A DNA stretch of 64,000 nt from Elymus sibiricus (lineage: Eukaryota; Streptophyta; Magnoliopsida; Poales; Poaceae), in NCBI GenBank assembly GCA_039707655.1, contig CM077672.1:457600390-457664389 (forward strand). The letters are read 5' to 3'. How positions within the stretch are numbered: the first letter of the stretch is position 1; every line of letters begins with the position of its first letter. Below, in pieces: positions 36,698 through 48,931 of the stretch. A model generated the notes under the pieces. The model was given only the letters and a program-made list of their open reading frames with translations. It was not told the origin of the DNA and did no database searches. A program made the position numbers and the translations under genes.

Positions 36698-37766
36698 TGC
36701 TACTTGTAGTCTGCGTTGGTATTTCCCCGAAGAGGAGAGGATGATGCAGTATAGTAGAGATAAGTATTTCCCTTAGTTAAGAACCAAGGTTATCAATCCA
36801 GTAGGAGAACCAAGCAAAATTCTGTTAAGTGCACCTGCACACACAAGAGCAAACACTTGCACCCAACGCAAATAAGAGGGTTGTCAATCCTCTTAGCGGT
36901 TATTTGCAAGGATTAAATCTTATGGAGGTAAATAGGTAAACTAAAATACTAATTAAAATAAAAGTAAATAAATTGCAGCAAGGTATTTTTAGGTTTTTAA
37001 TAAAGATAGACCCAGGGGCCATAGTTTTCACTAGAGGCTTCTCTCTCGAGCACAGAAACATACGGTGGGTAGACAAATTACTATTGGGCAATTGATAGAA
37101 AAGAAAATAATTATGACAGATTAATGGCAATGATCATGTATATAGGCATCACGTCCGAGACAAGTAGACCGACTCCTGCCTGCATCTACTACTATTACTC
37201 CACTCATCGACCGCTATCCAGCATGCATCTAGAGTATTAAGTTAATAAAAACAGAGTAACGCCTTAAGCAAGATGACATGATGTAGAGAAGAAAATTTAA
37301 GCAATATGAATAAACCCCATCTTTTTATCCTTAATGGCAACAATACAAATATGTGTCATGTTCCCTTCTGTCACTGGGATTGAGCACCGCAAGATTGAAC
37401 CCATCACAAAGCACCTCTCCCATTGCAATATAAATCAATCTAGTAGGCCAAACCAAATCGATAGATCAGAGAGAAATACAAAGCTATATTTAATCATCCA
37501 TAAAAGAGTTCAGAGAAGACTCAAATATTTCTCATGAATAATCTGATCATAAACTCACAATTCATCGGATGCCAACAAACACACCGCAAAAGAAGATTAC
37601 ATCGGATAGAACTCCAAGGACATCAAGGAGAACAAGGTATTGAAGATCAAAGAGAGAGAAGAAGCCATCTAGCTACTAGCTATGGACCCGTAGGTCTGTG
37701 GTAAACTACTCACACATCATTGAAAGGGCAGCAAGGTTGATGTAGAATCCCTCCGTGATCGATTCC
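36698..37766 (-). repeat. 5' LTR of element VII, part next to the internal region
   Basis: Starts tgctacttgtag on the plus strand, as the other reversed LTRs do. It is interrupted at 37766 by the solo LTR; attcc at 37762-37766 is the left target-site copy. Confidence 0.88.
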
Positions 37767-40700
37767 TGTGACGCCCCCGACTCGACCGTGTACTAATCAT
37801 ACACGCAAATGCGCACAATCAAGCCCAGGGACTCACAGGAAGATATCACAACACAACTCTAGACACAAAATAAAATAAATCAAGCTTTATATTACAAGCC
37901 AGGGGCTTCGAGGGCTCGAATACATAAGCTCGAGTTACACAAGAGTCAGCGAAAGCATCAGTATCTGAGTACAGACATAACTAAACAAGTTTTCCTTAAG
38001 AAGGCTAGCATAACAACGACATCTAGCTCGAAAAGGCGCAGGCCTCCTGCCTGGGAGCCTCCTAAACTACCCCTAGTCATCGGTCTCCACGTAGTAGTAG
38101 GCACCGTCGGTGTAGTAGTAGTCGTCGGCGGGAACAGCTGGCTCTGGGGCTCCATCATCTGATCGCAACAACCGGGTAGAGGGGAAAAAGGTAGCAAAGC
38201 AATCATGAGTACTCATCCAAAGTACTCACAAGACTTACATCAGAACTATGCTAAGTATGCATCGGTATCAAAGGGAAGGGGCTGTATCTGTGCACTATAC
38301 TGCAAAAATGCCAGAATAGAGGGGAAGGCCTAGCCTATCGAAGACTAGCATCTTGCAGCGTCTTGCAGCAACAGAAGAGAGTAGAATAACATAACATGTA
38401 GTAACAAATATATATTAGTAACGCCCAGAGATCCTTCCTCGTCTACCCCATGAGGAAGCGATCCCGGAGCCATCATATCAGTTTAGTGTCACATGTATAC
38501 AATTCTAGTTGTAGTAGATCGGGATACAACTTCAAGCGTCCATTACCGTGGATCGGGCTATTCGAATAGATAACTTTCCTGCAGGGGTGCACCAACTTAC
38601 CCAACACGCTCGATTAACTCTAGCCGGACACACTTTTCCTGGTCATGCCTGTCATCGGCTGATCGACACGCCGTAGTCCTACCTAGGCTCCGCAGAGAGG
38701 TCCCCGCCGGTCTACATCCTAAGCGCCAGGGGGTAGTTCGGCCGCTCACCCCTAAGCACTCCGGGTCGTTGTGCGCAGGGTGAATACCAGCGCCACCTCT
38801 CTCCTGGATGGCATGATCCGACCGTGCCACAATGCTGAACTGGACGTCTGACAGAGCTTTTGGAAGAAATGTACGGCGCCGAGTGCCCATAACTTATCCC
38901 GCGTGGTGGTTAGTGCGAAAAGGCCAGAGGCCTACTCAGATCTCATATCCAAACCGTTAGTGTATTGGGAGCTCACGGTGACGATCAGTGCTCCTGTCGC
39001 CCCGTCTCGTGGACTTACGACAAGGGCCAGGCCCATCCCTCTCCTGGGGCGGTCTGCCTACCCGGCCATGCCGCATAATTATCTCGCGGGTACCCTCATG
39101 GTCAACCCGACTTCACTTCTCTCGCGGGTACCCCTCGGGGTCGACCCGACTTCTACAAGGGCCTGAGGTAAAAGCAGGGTATTCGTGTGTACAAAACATC
39201 AAGGGGAATCCGAGGAATCACCCTTGATGGATTCCTACTCGATGGGTTCACACTTGAGGGGCTGCATGACAGAGGCATCATCGGAGGTGGTGAAAGAGGA
39301 ATCACCCTTGGTAACCCACAACCGACTAGCTATGCTACAGTGATATCATCAGGAGTGAGGTAGGAGGTATCACCCTCGGCACTCGATAGTAGCTCTGCAG
39401 AGTCGTACAACTAAGGGGGTGTGCGGTGATGTGTCGGTCTCTGCACGTCGATCACACTGATTGAATCTTCTGGTAGTAAAGCCTGGCAACATGGACAAGG
39501 GTGTAGAGCCTCTGATGGATCACTAACCAGCCTATACTAAGCATATAGGACAACAGGTAAAGTATCAATAGCAGGTTATAAAATCAGGCTATGCATCAGA
39601 ATAGGAGCTATCGAATACAGTAGCAAAATATAATGCAAGCATGAGAGAGAAAGAATGGGCGATACAGGAATGATCAAGGGGGTTTGCTTGCCTGGAAGCT
39701 CTGCTGAGAGGGGCTGGATGTCAGGAGCGTAGTCGTACTAGGGAGCAGCGTCAGTCTCGGAGTCTACCAGAGAGAAGAAGGGGAAGAAACAATAAATATA
39801 AAGCAAACAAATGCATCACATTGCATGACATGACAATATGCTATGCTAGGGCTGACCTAATGCGGTGCTAAGCATTACAGACGGAGCGGGAAAATATCTG
39901 GGAATATTTTCCCGGCTCTGGGCAGTTATCGGACAGGCGATCCGGAGGGGAAGGTTCCATGTTTGCAGTGTTGGAGGCATGTGGCAGGTATGTGGATGGC
40001 ATATTCGGATTCGTCTTATTTTTCTGATCATTTTCATATATAAATTATTTTCATCCAAGTTACGGTTTATTTTATATGATTTTTCAAAGTTTTATCAATA
40101 TTCTAGATTGAATTTAATTCGAAATTTAATTAAATATATATTGCTATGGGTACACAGAAGTGTACCCAGCAGAGCGCACTGTGAGGCTGGCAGATGGGGC
40201 CCAGTTGCTGAGTCAGCAGCTGACTGGGCTGGCCTTATCCACTGGAACAGTGGAGTGGCCCCACCTGTCATAGACAGTAACTAATCCAGAGTTTAATTTA
40301 ATCCAGGGTTAATTAGACGGGGTGGGCTCCACTTGTTAGTGACTAACTAATTAACATATTAAGTTTATTTAGTTAAATAGTTAATTAGTGCGTGGGGTCC
40401 ACATGTCAGTGACTGGGGCTGCCCAGTCAGCACGTTGACTTGGTCAACATGGTCAACGGGGCCCACGGGTCCCACCTGCAGTGGCCCAGGGTGGGCCCCA
40501 GGCCATGCCACATCGGCGGCGGCGCCGGAGCAAGCTCCGGCGACCAAAAACCACGGCGGCACACAAGGACGGCCGTCGGGATTTGGCCACAGGGCACAGG
40601 GAGGTGCGTGGCTAGGCGCGTTCGAACGGGTGTTCGACGGTGCGTCCAACGGTGGCGGTGGTAGGGCCGGAGCGGGGCTGCAGCGTCACCGGCGACGAGT

Positions 40701-41893
40701 TGGGCAGACGCTAGAGTTCAGATGCAGTCGGAACTGTAGCTACGGGGCACAGCAGCATGTGCGGTTGGGCTCGCTGGGCTCCTGGGAGCACCTAGAGCAT
40801 GTTGCCGTGCTCGGGCAAGGGCTGCGACAGTGGTGGCCACGGCGGTGGAGCAGGGCAACGATGGTGAGCTTTGGCTCCTACGGCGAGAGGGGCTAAGGGC
40901 ACGAGTTCGCGAAGAAAAGAGAGGGGAAAGAAGCGAAGGCTCACCGTGGGGGCACACGAAGGCCCAGTGAGCAACGGGAGTAGCATAGGTGGCCGAAGAT
41001 GGAGGCGGAGCTCATTGGGGCAAAGGAAGAAGATGGTAAGGCAGGGCTCGATGTAGGGGGTCCTAGCTCCAACGTGTGGCACCAGGCGACGAAGCGGTCG
41101 ATGGTGGAGCGGATGGACACGGCGGCGCGGTGCGGTGAGGCCAGTGGCCGCGGGATCGACGTGGCTACAGTGATGGTGTCTCGGGCGAGCTCGAGATCAA
41201 GTGAGGGAGAGGGGAGAAAGAGGCTAGGATTCGCCTGGGGGTGCCCTGGGGTCGACCTTATCCCCCCATGGCGACGAAGGCACCGGGGGACGGCCGACGC
41301 ATGCCCATTGCCGGCTCGGGCGCGTGCGCGATGACACGCATAGGAGAGAGGGCGAGAGGTAGAAGGAGAGAGAGGGACGGGCTGGGCCGGTGCACTATGC
41401 ACTTAGGCCCAGTGTATAGAGGGTTTTTCTCCTTTCCCTTTTTCTTTTTCTGTTTTCCATTTGCAGCTACTGTTTTGCATTTTCTCTTGGTAGCAAATGA
41501 TTTTTGTAAAATGTGAAAATTGCCACATAAATACATTGCACTATTTGGCACTGCCTCAAAAAGATTGGGAAATGTTTAAATTTATTTGAATTTTTCACGA
41601 ATGAAAAAGCATTTAAAAATGCTAATTTGGTACTATTTTAACTGCTATAGCCCATTTAAGCAAATAAGTGATGTTGTTTTCCTTAACAAATAATTGTTAT
41701 GGAATATTTGCTAAATGATGAACTATTTTGCAGCCATGTTTGTGCAACTTTAAATTTCACTTGCAATTTGAATTGCTTTCAGTGGTGGAATTTGAAATGA
41801 GATATGATTCCAAAGGTGATCAAGCATTGCAAATGCAAAGTGATTAAGCATAATCTTGAGGATCACTGTAGCTCATTATATAGGGGTGTTACA
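37767..41893. mobile_element. Solo LTR of a long-LTR gypsy-type element (4.1 kb)
   Basis: 4,127 bp with TG...CA ends (plus strand TGTGACGCCC ... GGGTGTTACA), flanked by attcc at 37762-37766 and 41894-41898. No primer-binding site, polypurine tract or internal coding DNA could be recognised. Read on the minus strand it starts TGTAACACCCC, common for plant gypsy LTRs, so minus orientation is the better guess. The length is like that of the Triticeae LARD-type LTRs (Sukkula/Erika), but this naming is tentative. The right part (40380-41400) is GC-rich and throws up several overlapping ORFs in all frames, none credible. Confidence 0.75.
39082..39153. repeat. Direct repeat of about 33 bp inside the solo LTR
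   Basis: Two copies of tctcgcgggtaccc followed by a gtc(a/g)acccgacttc segment lie at 39082-39114 and 39120-39153. Confidence 0.6.
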
Positions 41894-41898
41894 ATTCC

Positions 41899-42391
41899 CC
41901 CTCCAGCAGAGTACCGGAAAAGGCCTCCAGATGGGATCGCGGAAGAACAGAGGCTTGCGGCGGCGAAAAAGTTTTTTCTTCTGGCTCTCTGATGGTTTCC
42001 GAATATTTGTGAATTTATAGAAGTGGAATTAGGTCAAACGGAGTCACATGGGCCCCACAAGGCAACACGGCGCGCCCCCCCGGGGCGCGCCCCCCTGGGG
42101 CATGCCCTGTTGCCTTGTGAACCCTCCGTGTGGCTTCTGGCCTCCTCCCGAAGCTTCCAAGGTTTCTTTTGTACAGAAAAAAATCTCCAAAAAGTTTTGT
42201 GGTATTTGGACTCCTTTTGGTACTATTTCTCTGAAAAGCAAAAAACAAGCAGAAAACAACAACTGGCACTGGGCACTAGGTTAATAGGTTAGTCCCAAAA
42301 AATGATATAAAATTGCATATAAAAACATCCAAGATTGATACTATAATAGCATGGAACAATCAAAAATTATAGATACGTTGGAGGCGTATCA
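41899..42391 (-). repeat. 5' LTR of element VII, distal part
   Basis: Resumes after the solo LTR and runs to the TGATACGC end at 42391 (minus strand). It includes a TATA-like box in reverse and an enlarged GC-rich hairpin at about 42059-42118 (aggcaaca ... tgttgcct). Confidence 0.88.
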
Positions 42392-43094
42392 GGGTCTTCC
42401 TTGAATATTACCTTGGGGTGCCTTGGGCATCCCCAAGCTTAGGGTCTTGCCGCTCCTTATTCCTTCATTTATCGTGATCTCACCCAACACTTGAAAACTT
42501 CAGCACATAAAACTCAACAGAAACCTCGTGAGATCCGTTAGTATAACCAACAAATCTTAAACTTAGGTACTGTTATAAATTTATTCATATTTAATCTTGG
42601 CATAATGCTACTGTACTCCAACTTCTCCATGACTTATGCCCCCCGATATAATCCATAGATTCATCAAAATAAGCAAACTATGCAACAAAAACAGAATATG
42701 TCTATAACAGTATAGTCTGTAAAGATGTGAATAATAATCATACTTCTGTCACTCCAAAAATTCTGAAAACTTAGGACAACGTAACCAATTCATATACCAA
42801 TACTTTGTAAAAAATTCAGGATTTTATCACCATCCAGTACAGAATAGAAATACCAAAACTTAGTGCCAAACTTTCTGTTTTTCAAACAACATCAATTATA
42901 CTATCATCCAAATCATCCCAAAGGTATTACTTGGCACAAACACTAATTAAAAGATAAAAACACAATCATAACAGTAGCTACAATTGTGTAAACACACAAA
43001 ACAGAAAAGAAAAGCAAAAATTTAAGATACATATTGGGTTGCCTCCCAACAAGCGCTATTGTTTTATGCCCCTAGCTAGGCATAAGGAATTGTT
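42392..43094 (-). other. Element II internal, non-coding segment downstream of its gag-like ORF
   Basis: Resumes with gggtc (42392-42396). It holds the family 3' sequence including a reversed aagcttgggga motif (42430) and gggttgcctcccaacaagcgc (43035). No gene is supported. Confidence 0.8.
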
Positions 43095-43905
43095 TCAAGT
43101 ATTATCGTCCTTAGTTTCCAGATTCTCAATTATACATCCACTCTTCCTAGAAGGTCTAGCATAGATTTTTTTATCATCACACTCCTAGGGACAAAGTTGA
43201 GGATTCATGAATAGGTTCCTTTATTATATCAATGAAATTAGGGTGCAAGCTAATCATTTTAAAATCCTCATTTCCCTTACTAGATGTGGCACCCTTCTTC
43301 TTAGGAACATACATAAACTTGCAATTTTTATCAAGAGGGGTTCTATCAATAGTTTTAACGGAGGAAAAGGCTGAACCCAAGTTATTGATAATTTCCTTCA
43401 ACTTATCGATTCTAGCGGGACCTTGTTCTATCCTTTCATTAATTATTGGTTCCTTTTCCTTTAACATCTTTAATGTAGTTCCTACCTTTGAACCAAATTG
43501 ACTAATATGACTATGGACCTTTTTGTCTAGATTCTCAAGATGTTCAATAGTAGACATTTTATTTTTAATAGCTTCCAACCTTTGCATAACATGTTCTAAA
43601 GTCAACATTGTTTCATTAATAGCAATAGGTGGTGATCCCACTAAATTACCCATAACATTGAAAGCATCCAAGGGGTGACTACTCAAGAAATTCCCTTTGG
43701 TAATAGTGGCTAGCGCAAATCGGTACCAAGTAGTGACACCCACATAAAAATTGTGAAAGAGAATGGTACTGGATTGCTTATGAGTTGATCTATTTTGAGC
43801 ATCGCAAATCCTATGCCAAGCATCTTTTAAACTCTCTCCTCCCCTTTGTTTAAAATTTAAAACTTCATTTTCAGGAGTGCAAGCAATAATTGATGAACTA
43901 GTCAT
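43095..43905 (-). pseudogene. gag-like ORF of element II
   Basis: The start is the ATG at 43905 (MTSSSIIACTPENEV), in the usual place after the primer-binding site. Residues ~12-80 look like a retrotransposon gag domain of the Athila group: GGESLKDAWHRICDA, LFHNFYVGV, SSHPLDAFNVMGNLVG. A helical region follows (VMQRLEAIKNKMSTIEHLENL). The frame as it stands stops at 43177. One base out of phase the sequence continues (ECDDKKIYARPSRKSG) to KDDNT-stop at 43095-43097, so a small frameshift near 43190 has cut off the end. No nucleocapsid zinc knuckle is seen. Confidence 0.75.
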
Positions 43906-44084
43906 AGTGGCAAAGCGAGCAAACAAGCAAACAAGCAGATAAAATATTTTTGTGTTTTTTGTAATTTTTATGAGAAGTGGGGGAGATGAAAACGAGAGGC
44001 AAATGCAAATAAAAAGGAAAATAAAATTAGAGCAAGTAGATGATTGTTTGTGCGAAGGCACTTGATAGGTTTTGATGATGTCTC

Positions 44085-44101
44085 CCCGGCAACGGCACCA
44101 G
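44085..44101 (-). other. Primer-binding site, tRNA-Asp type (element II)
   Basis: The reverse complement tggtgccgttgccgggg has one difference from the tRNA-Asp complement and lies 10 bp from the LTR. Confidence 0.85.
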
Positions 44102-44111
44102 AAATTCTTCC

Positions 44112-45659
44112 TGCTACTTGTAAACTGCGTTGGGATTTTCCCCGAAGAGGAGGGGTGATGCAACACAGTAGAGATAAGTATTTCCCTCAGTGAGAACCAA
44201 GGTATCAATCCAGTAGGAGAACCACACAAAACCTCATGAGCAGCACCTACACACACAAAAGCAAATACTTGCACCCAACGCGGGCAAGACGGTTGGCAAT
44301 CCCCTTGAACTCGTTATTTGCAAGGATTAAATCTTGTACTGGTAGGTAGATAAATTGCAAAAGAAAATAAAAGTAAATAAAATTTAGAACATATTTTTAG
44401 GTTTTCTTTTTATATGATTTAAGTAGACCTAGGGGCCATTGTTTTCACTAGAGGCTTATCTCTTGAACGCATAGCATACGGTGGGTAAACAAATTACTGT
44501 TGGGCAATTGATAGAAAAGCGCGTAGTTATGAGGATATTCAAGGCAATGATCATGTATATAGGCATCACGTCCGAGACAAGTAGACCGACTCCTGCTTGC
44601 ATCTACTACTATTACTCCACCCATCGACCGCTATCCAGCATGCATCTAGGGTATTAAGTTAATCAAAACGGAGTAACGCCTTAAACAAGATGACATGATG
44701 TAGACAAAGTAAACCCAATCAATATGAATAAACCCCATCATTTTACCCTTAATGGCAACAATACAAATATGTGTCTTGTCCCTTTCTGTCACTGGGATGT
44801 AGAACACCGCAAGATTGAACCCATTACAAAGCACCTCTCCCACTGAAGATAAATCAATCTAGTTGGCCAAGCCAAACAGATAGATTGGAGAGAAACACAA
44901 AGCTATAACAATCATGCATACAAGAATTCAGAGAAGACTCAAATATTTCTCATGAATAATCTGATCATAAACCCACAATTCATCGGATCCCAACAAACAC
45001 ACCGCAAAAGAAGATTACATCGGATAGAACTCCAAGAAGATCGAGGAGAACATTGTATTGAAGATCAAAGAGAGAGAAGAAGCCATCTAGCTACTAGCTA
45101 TGGACCCATAGGTCTGTGGTGAACTACTCACACATCATCAGAAGGGCGGCAAGGTTGATGTAGATGCCCTTCGTGATCGATTCCCCCTCCGGCAGAGTGC
45201 CAGAAAAGGCATCCAAATGCGATCACAGAAGAACAGAAGCTTGCGGCGGCGGAATTTTTTTTTTGTGGGGCTCTCTGTTGGTTTCCGAATATTTGAGAAT
45301 TTATAGAAGTGGAATTAGGTCAAAAAGGAGCCACAAGGGGCCCACAAGGCATCTTGGCACGCCCCCTGGGGCGCGTGGGTTTGCCTTGTGGCTTCCTCGT
45401 GAGGCTTCTAGCCTCCTCCCGAAGCTTCTGGGCTCTCTTTTGTCCAGAAAAAAATCATCAAAAAGTTTTGTAGCATTTGGACTTCGCCTGGTACTGATTT
45501 CCTAAAAAACAAACAACAAGCATAAAACAGCAACTGGCACTGGGCACTAGGTTAATAGTTTAGTCCCAAAAAATGATATAAAATAGCATATAAAACATCC
45601 AAGATTGATACTATAATAGCATGGAACAATCAAAAATTATATATTTTGGAGACATATCA
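44112..45659 (-). repeat. 5' LTR of element II, shared with the element to its right
   Basis: 1,548 bp. On its left is the primer-binding site and gag of element II. On its right, with no target-site copy between, is the polypurine-proximal internal sequence of another copy. The same LTR is therefore flanked by internal DNA on both sides. Confidence 0.9.
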
Positions 45660-47393
45660 GCATCTCCAAGCTTAATTCCTGCTTGTCCTCGAGTAGGTAA
45701 ATGATAAAAACAGAATTTTTGATGTGGAATGCTACCTAACATGTATATCATGTAATCTCTTTTATGGTTTGAATATTAAGAAACGAGTGATTCAAAGCAA
45801 TAGTGTATAATTTGGTATAAAGACATCAATACTCAGGCATACCAACAAACAATCATGCCTTTCAGAATAAAAATGCTAAAGAACGCTATCCCTACAAAAT
45901 CATATAGCCCGTCATGCTTAGTCTTCCTTACACAAAGTATTAATCATGAACTACCCCGATGACAAGCCGAGCAATTGGTTCATACTTTTTAACGCGCTTC
46001 AGCTTTTTCAACCCTCAGGCAATATAAGAGCGCGAGCCATGGACATAGCACTATGGGTGGAATAGAATGTGATGATAGAGATTAATAAGGAAAGTCAAAA
46101 AGGAAGATATTCTTGCATCGACGCAGCTAGTAAATGGGCTATGGAGATGCCCATCAATTGATATCAATGCAAGGAGTAGGGATTGCCATACAACGGATGC
46201 ACTAAGAGCTATAAGTGTATGAAAGCTCAAACTGAAACTAAGTGGGTGTGCATCCAACTTGGTTGCTCATGAAGACCTTGGGCATTTGAGGAAGCCCATC
46301 ATCGGAATATACAAGCCAAGTTCTATAATGAAAAAATTCCCAGTAGTATATGAAAGTGACAACTCAGGAGACTCTCTATATGAAGAACATGGTGCTACTC
46401 TGAAGCACAAGTGTGGAAAAGGATAGTAACATTGCCCCTTCTCTCTTTTTCTCTCATTTTTTGGGCTCTTTTTGGCCCCTTTTTTTCTTTTCTTTTTATA
46501 TTTTTCGTCCGGAGCCTCATCCCGACTTGTGGGGGAATCACAGTCTCCATCATCCTTTCCTCACTGGGACAATGCTCTAATAATGATGATCATCACACTT
46601 TTATTTACTTACAACTCAATACTACAACAATATGACTCTATATGAATGCCTCTGGCAGTGTACCAGGATGTGCAATGATCTAGCGTAACATGTATAAAAA
46701 ATGATGAGCGGTGGCTGAGCCACAAATACTATGTCAGCTATATGATCATGCAAAGCAATATGACAATGATGATGTGTGTCATATAAACAGAACGGTGGAA
46801 GTTGCATGGCAATATATCTCGGAATGCTATGGAAATGCCATAATATGTAGGTATGGTTGCTGTTTTGAGTAAGATATAAAGAGGCTTATGTGTGATAGAG
46901 CGTATCATATCACGGGCTTTGGATGCACCAACGAAGGTTGCATCGACTCTTGAGGTGAGAAAGGGCAATGCACGGTACCAAAGAGGCCAGCAAATTGCGG
47001 AAAGGTGAGAGTGCGTATAATCCATGGACTCACATTAGTCATAAAAAACTCACATACTTATTGCAAAAGTCTATTAGCCCTCGAAACAAAGTACTACTAC
47101 GCATGCCCCTAGGGGGGTAGATTGTTAGGAAAAGACCATCGCTCGTCCCCGACCGCCACTCATAAGGTAGACACTCAATAATAAATCATGCTCCAACTTC
47201 ATCACACAACTAAGGATTATACGTGCATGCTTCGGGAATCACAAACCTTAACACCAATATTCTTACTAAACCTCAATCATTCATAAGTACATCCACATAT
47301 TACCATCTTAATATCACAAAACTATTGCAAGGAATCAAACTTATCATATTCAGTGATCAACATGAAAGTTTTAATTATATCCCTCTTGAATAC
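45660..47393 (-). mobile_element. Partial second internal copy (three-LTR tandem), cut by the gypsy insertion
   Basis: The 3' non-coding internal sequence of a family-1 element, very close to the element II segments 1425-2131, 9188-9734 and 30311 onward. It ends at the gypsy LTR; aatac (47389-47393) is the expected left target-site copy, whose partner lies outside the window. No coding ORF is supported. Confidence 0.85.
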
Positions 47394-48917
47394 TGATGAC
47401 CCACAAGTATAGTGGATCAATTGTAGTCCTTTTGATAAGTAAGAGCATCAAACCCAATGAGGAGCAGAAGGAAATGACAAGCGGTTTTCAGCAAGGTATT
47501 TTCTGCAAGCACTGAAATTATCGGTAACGAGTAGTTTGATAACAAGATAATTTGTAACAAGTGACAAGTAGCAATAGTAACTAAAGTGCAGCAAGGTAGC
47601 CCAATCCTTTTGTTGCAAAGGACAGCCCAGAACAATCTCTTATAATAAGCAAAGCGTTCTCGAGGACACATGGGAATTTCATCTAGTCACTTTCATCATG
47701 TTTGTTTGATTCACGTTCGCTACTTTGATACTTTGATATGTGGGTGGACCGGTGCTTGTGTGCTGTTGTTACTTGAACAAGCCTCCCACTTATGATTAAC
47801 CCCTCTCACAAGCATCTGCAACTACGAAAGAAGAATTAAGATAAATCTAACCATAGCATTAAACATATGGATCCAAATCAGCCCCTTAAGGAATAGCACA
47901 TAAACTAGGGTTTAAGCTTCTGTCACTCTAGCAACCCATCATCTAATTAGTACTCCACAATGCATTCCCTTAGGCCCAAAGATGCTGAAGTGCCATGTAG
48001 TCAATGTTCACATGACACCACTAAGAGAATCAACAACATACATATCATCAAAATATCGAACGAATACCAAATTCACATGATTACTTATGACAAGACTTCT
48101 CCCATGTCCTCAAGAACAAAAGTAACTACTCACACATCATATTCATGTCCAAGATCAGAGGGGTATTGAATAGCATAATGGATCTGAACATATAATCTTC
48201 CACCAAATAAACCAACTAGCATCAACTACAAGATGTAATCAACACTACTAGCAACCCACAGGTACCAATCTGAGGTTTTGAGACAAAGATTGAATACAAG
48301 AGATGAACTAGGGTTTGAGATGAGATGGTGCTGGTGAATATGTTGATGAAGATTGGTTCTCCCATGATGAGAGGATCATTGGTGATGTCGATGGCTTCGA
48401 TTTCCCCCTCCCGGAGTGAAGTATCCCCAGTGGAATTGCTCCGCCAAAGAGCAAAAGTGCTCCTGCCCAAGTTCCGCCTCGAGATGGCGGTGCTCCATCC
48501 CAAAAGTCTTCTTCTTATTTTTCTAGGGCAAATGGGCTTATATACCAGAAAATGGGCACCGGAGGCTGGCCAGGAGCCCCACGAGCCACCAGGGAGCGCC
48601 TGGGGGGGGTGGGGTGGCGTGCCCTAGTGCCTCGTGGGCACCTGGGCGGCCCCCTCTGGTACTTCTTTGCTCCAGTATTTTTTATTTATTCCAAAATAAA
48701 TCTCCGTGAAATTCCAGCTCATTTGGAGATGTGCAGAATAGGTATCTCTGACATAGCTTTTTTCAGGTCCAGAATTCCAGCTGCCGGCAATCTCCCTCCT
48801 TATGTAAATCTTGCATATTAAGAGAAAAAAGGCATTAGAATTACTCCACAAAGTATTATATTGATTAAAAACACTATAAATAACAGTAGGAAAACATGAT
48901 GCAAAATGGACGTATCA
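47394..48917 (-). repeat. 3' LTR of the gypsy element
   Basis: 1,524 bp, TG...CA in both directions: plus strand TGATGACCCACAAG at the left, minus strand TGATACGTCCATTTTGCATC at the right. Next to it on the internal side is agcttgggggagt (minus strand), a polypurine tract. It has an imperfect GC-rich hairpin at 48579-48637. Only one LTR of the pair is in the window. Confidence 0.85.
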
Positions 48918-48931
48918 ACTCCCCCAAGCTT
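48918..48931 (-). other. Polypurine tract of the gypsy element
   Basis: The minus strand reads aagcttgggggagt directly before the LTR. Confidence 0.8.

Larger units (their letters stand above)
31216..42391 (-). mobile_element. Element VII, non-autonomous gypsy-type LTR element (5' LTR interrupted by a solo LTR)
   Basis: 3' LTR 31216-32730, internal 32731-36697, 5' LTR 36698-37766 plus 41899-42391. Target-site copies are gggtc at 31211-31215 and 42392-42396. It has a diverged tRNA-Asp-type primer-binding site and an acidic ORF. It lacks pol. Confidence 0.92.
1..45659 (-). mobile_element. Element II, outermost non-autonomous gypsy-type LTR element (split by nested insertions)
   Basis: This is the host element into which elements I, IV and VII are nested. 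Its LTR pair is 1-1424 and 44112-45659. Both carry the same diagnostic variant near the LTR end (gcgggcaag followed by ttgaactc), which the other LTRs in the window lack. Internal sequence is 1425-2131, 9183-9734, 30306-31215 and 42392-44111. A tRNA-Asp-type primer-binding site (reverse complement at 44085-44101) lies next to the right LTR, and a polypurine-like tract lies next to the left LTR, so it is transcribed right to left. No reverse transcriptase or integrase is present. A gag-like ORF sits beside the 5' LTR. The left end is cut by the window: alignment with 44112-45659 puts base 1 about 125 bp inside the LTR. Confidence 0.85.

Noticed and set aside
40435..40896. Plus-strand ORF of 153 codons in GC-rich DNA (and several overlapping ones to 41402)
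   Set aside because: All frames are open because of base composition. There is no domain, and it lies inside the solo LTR.
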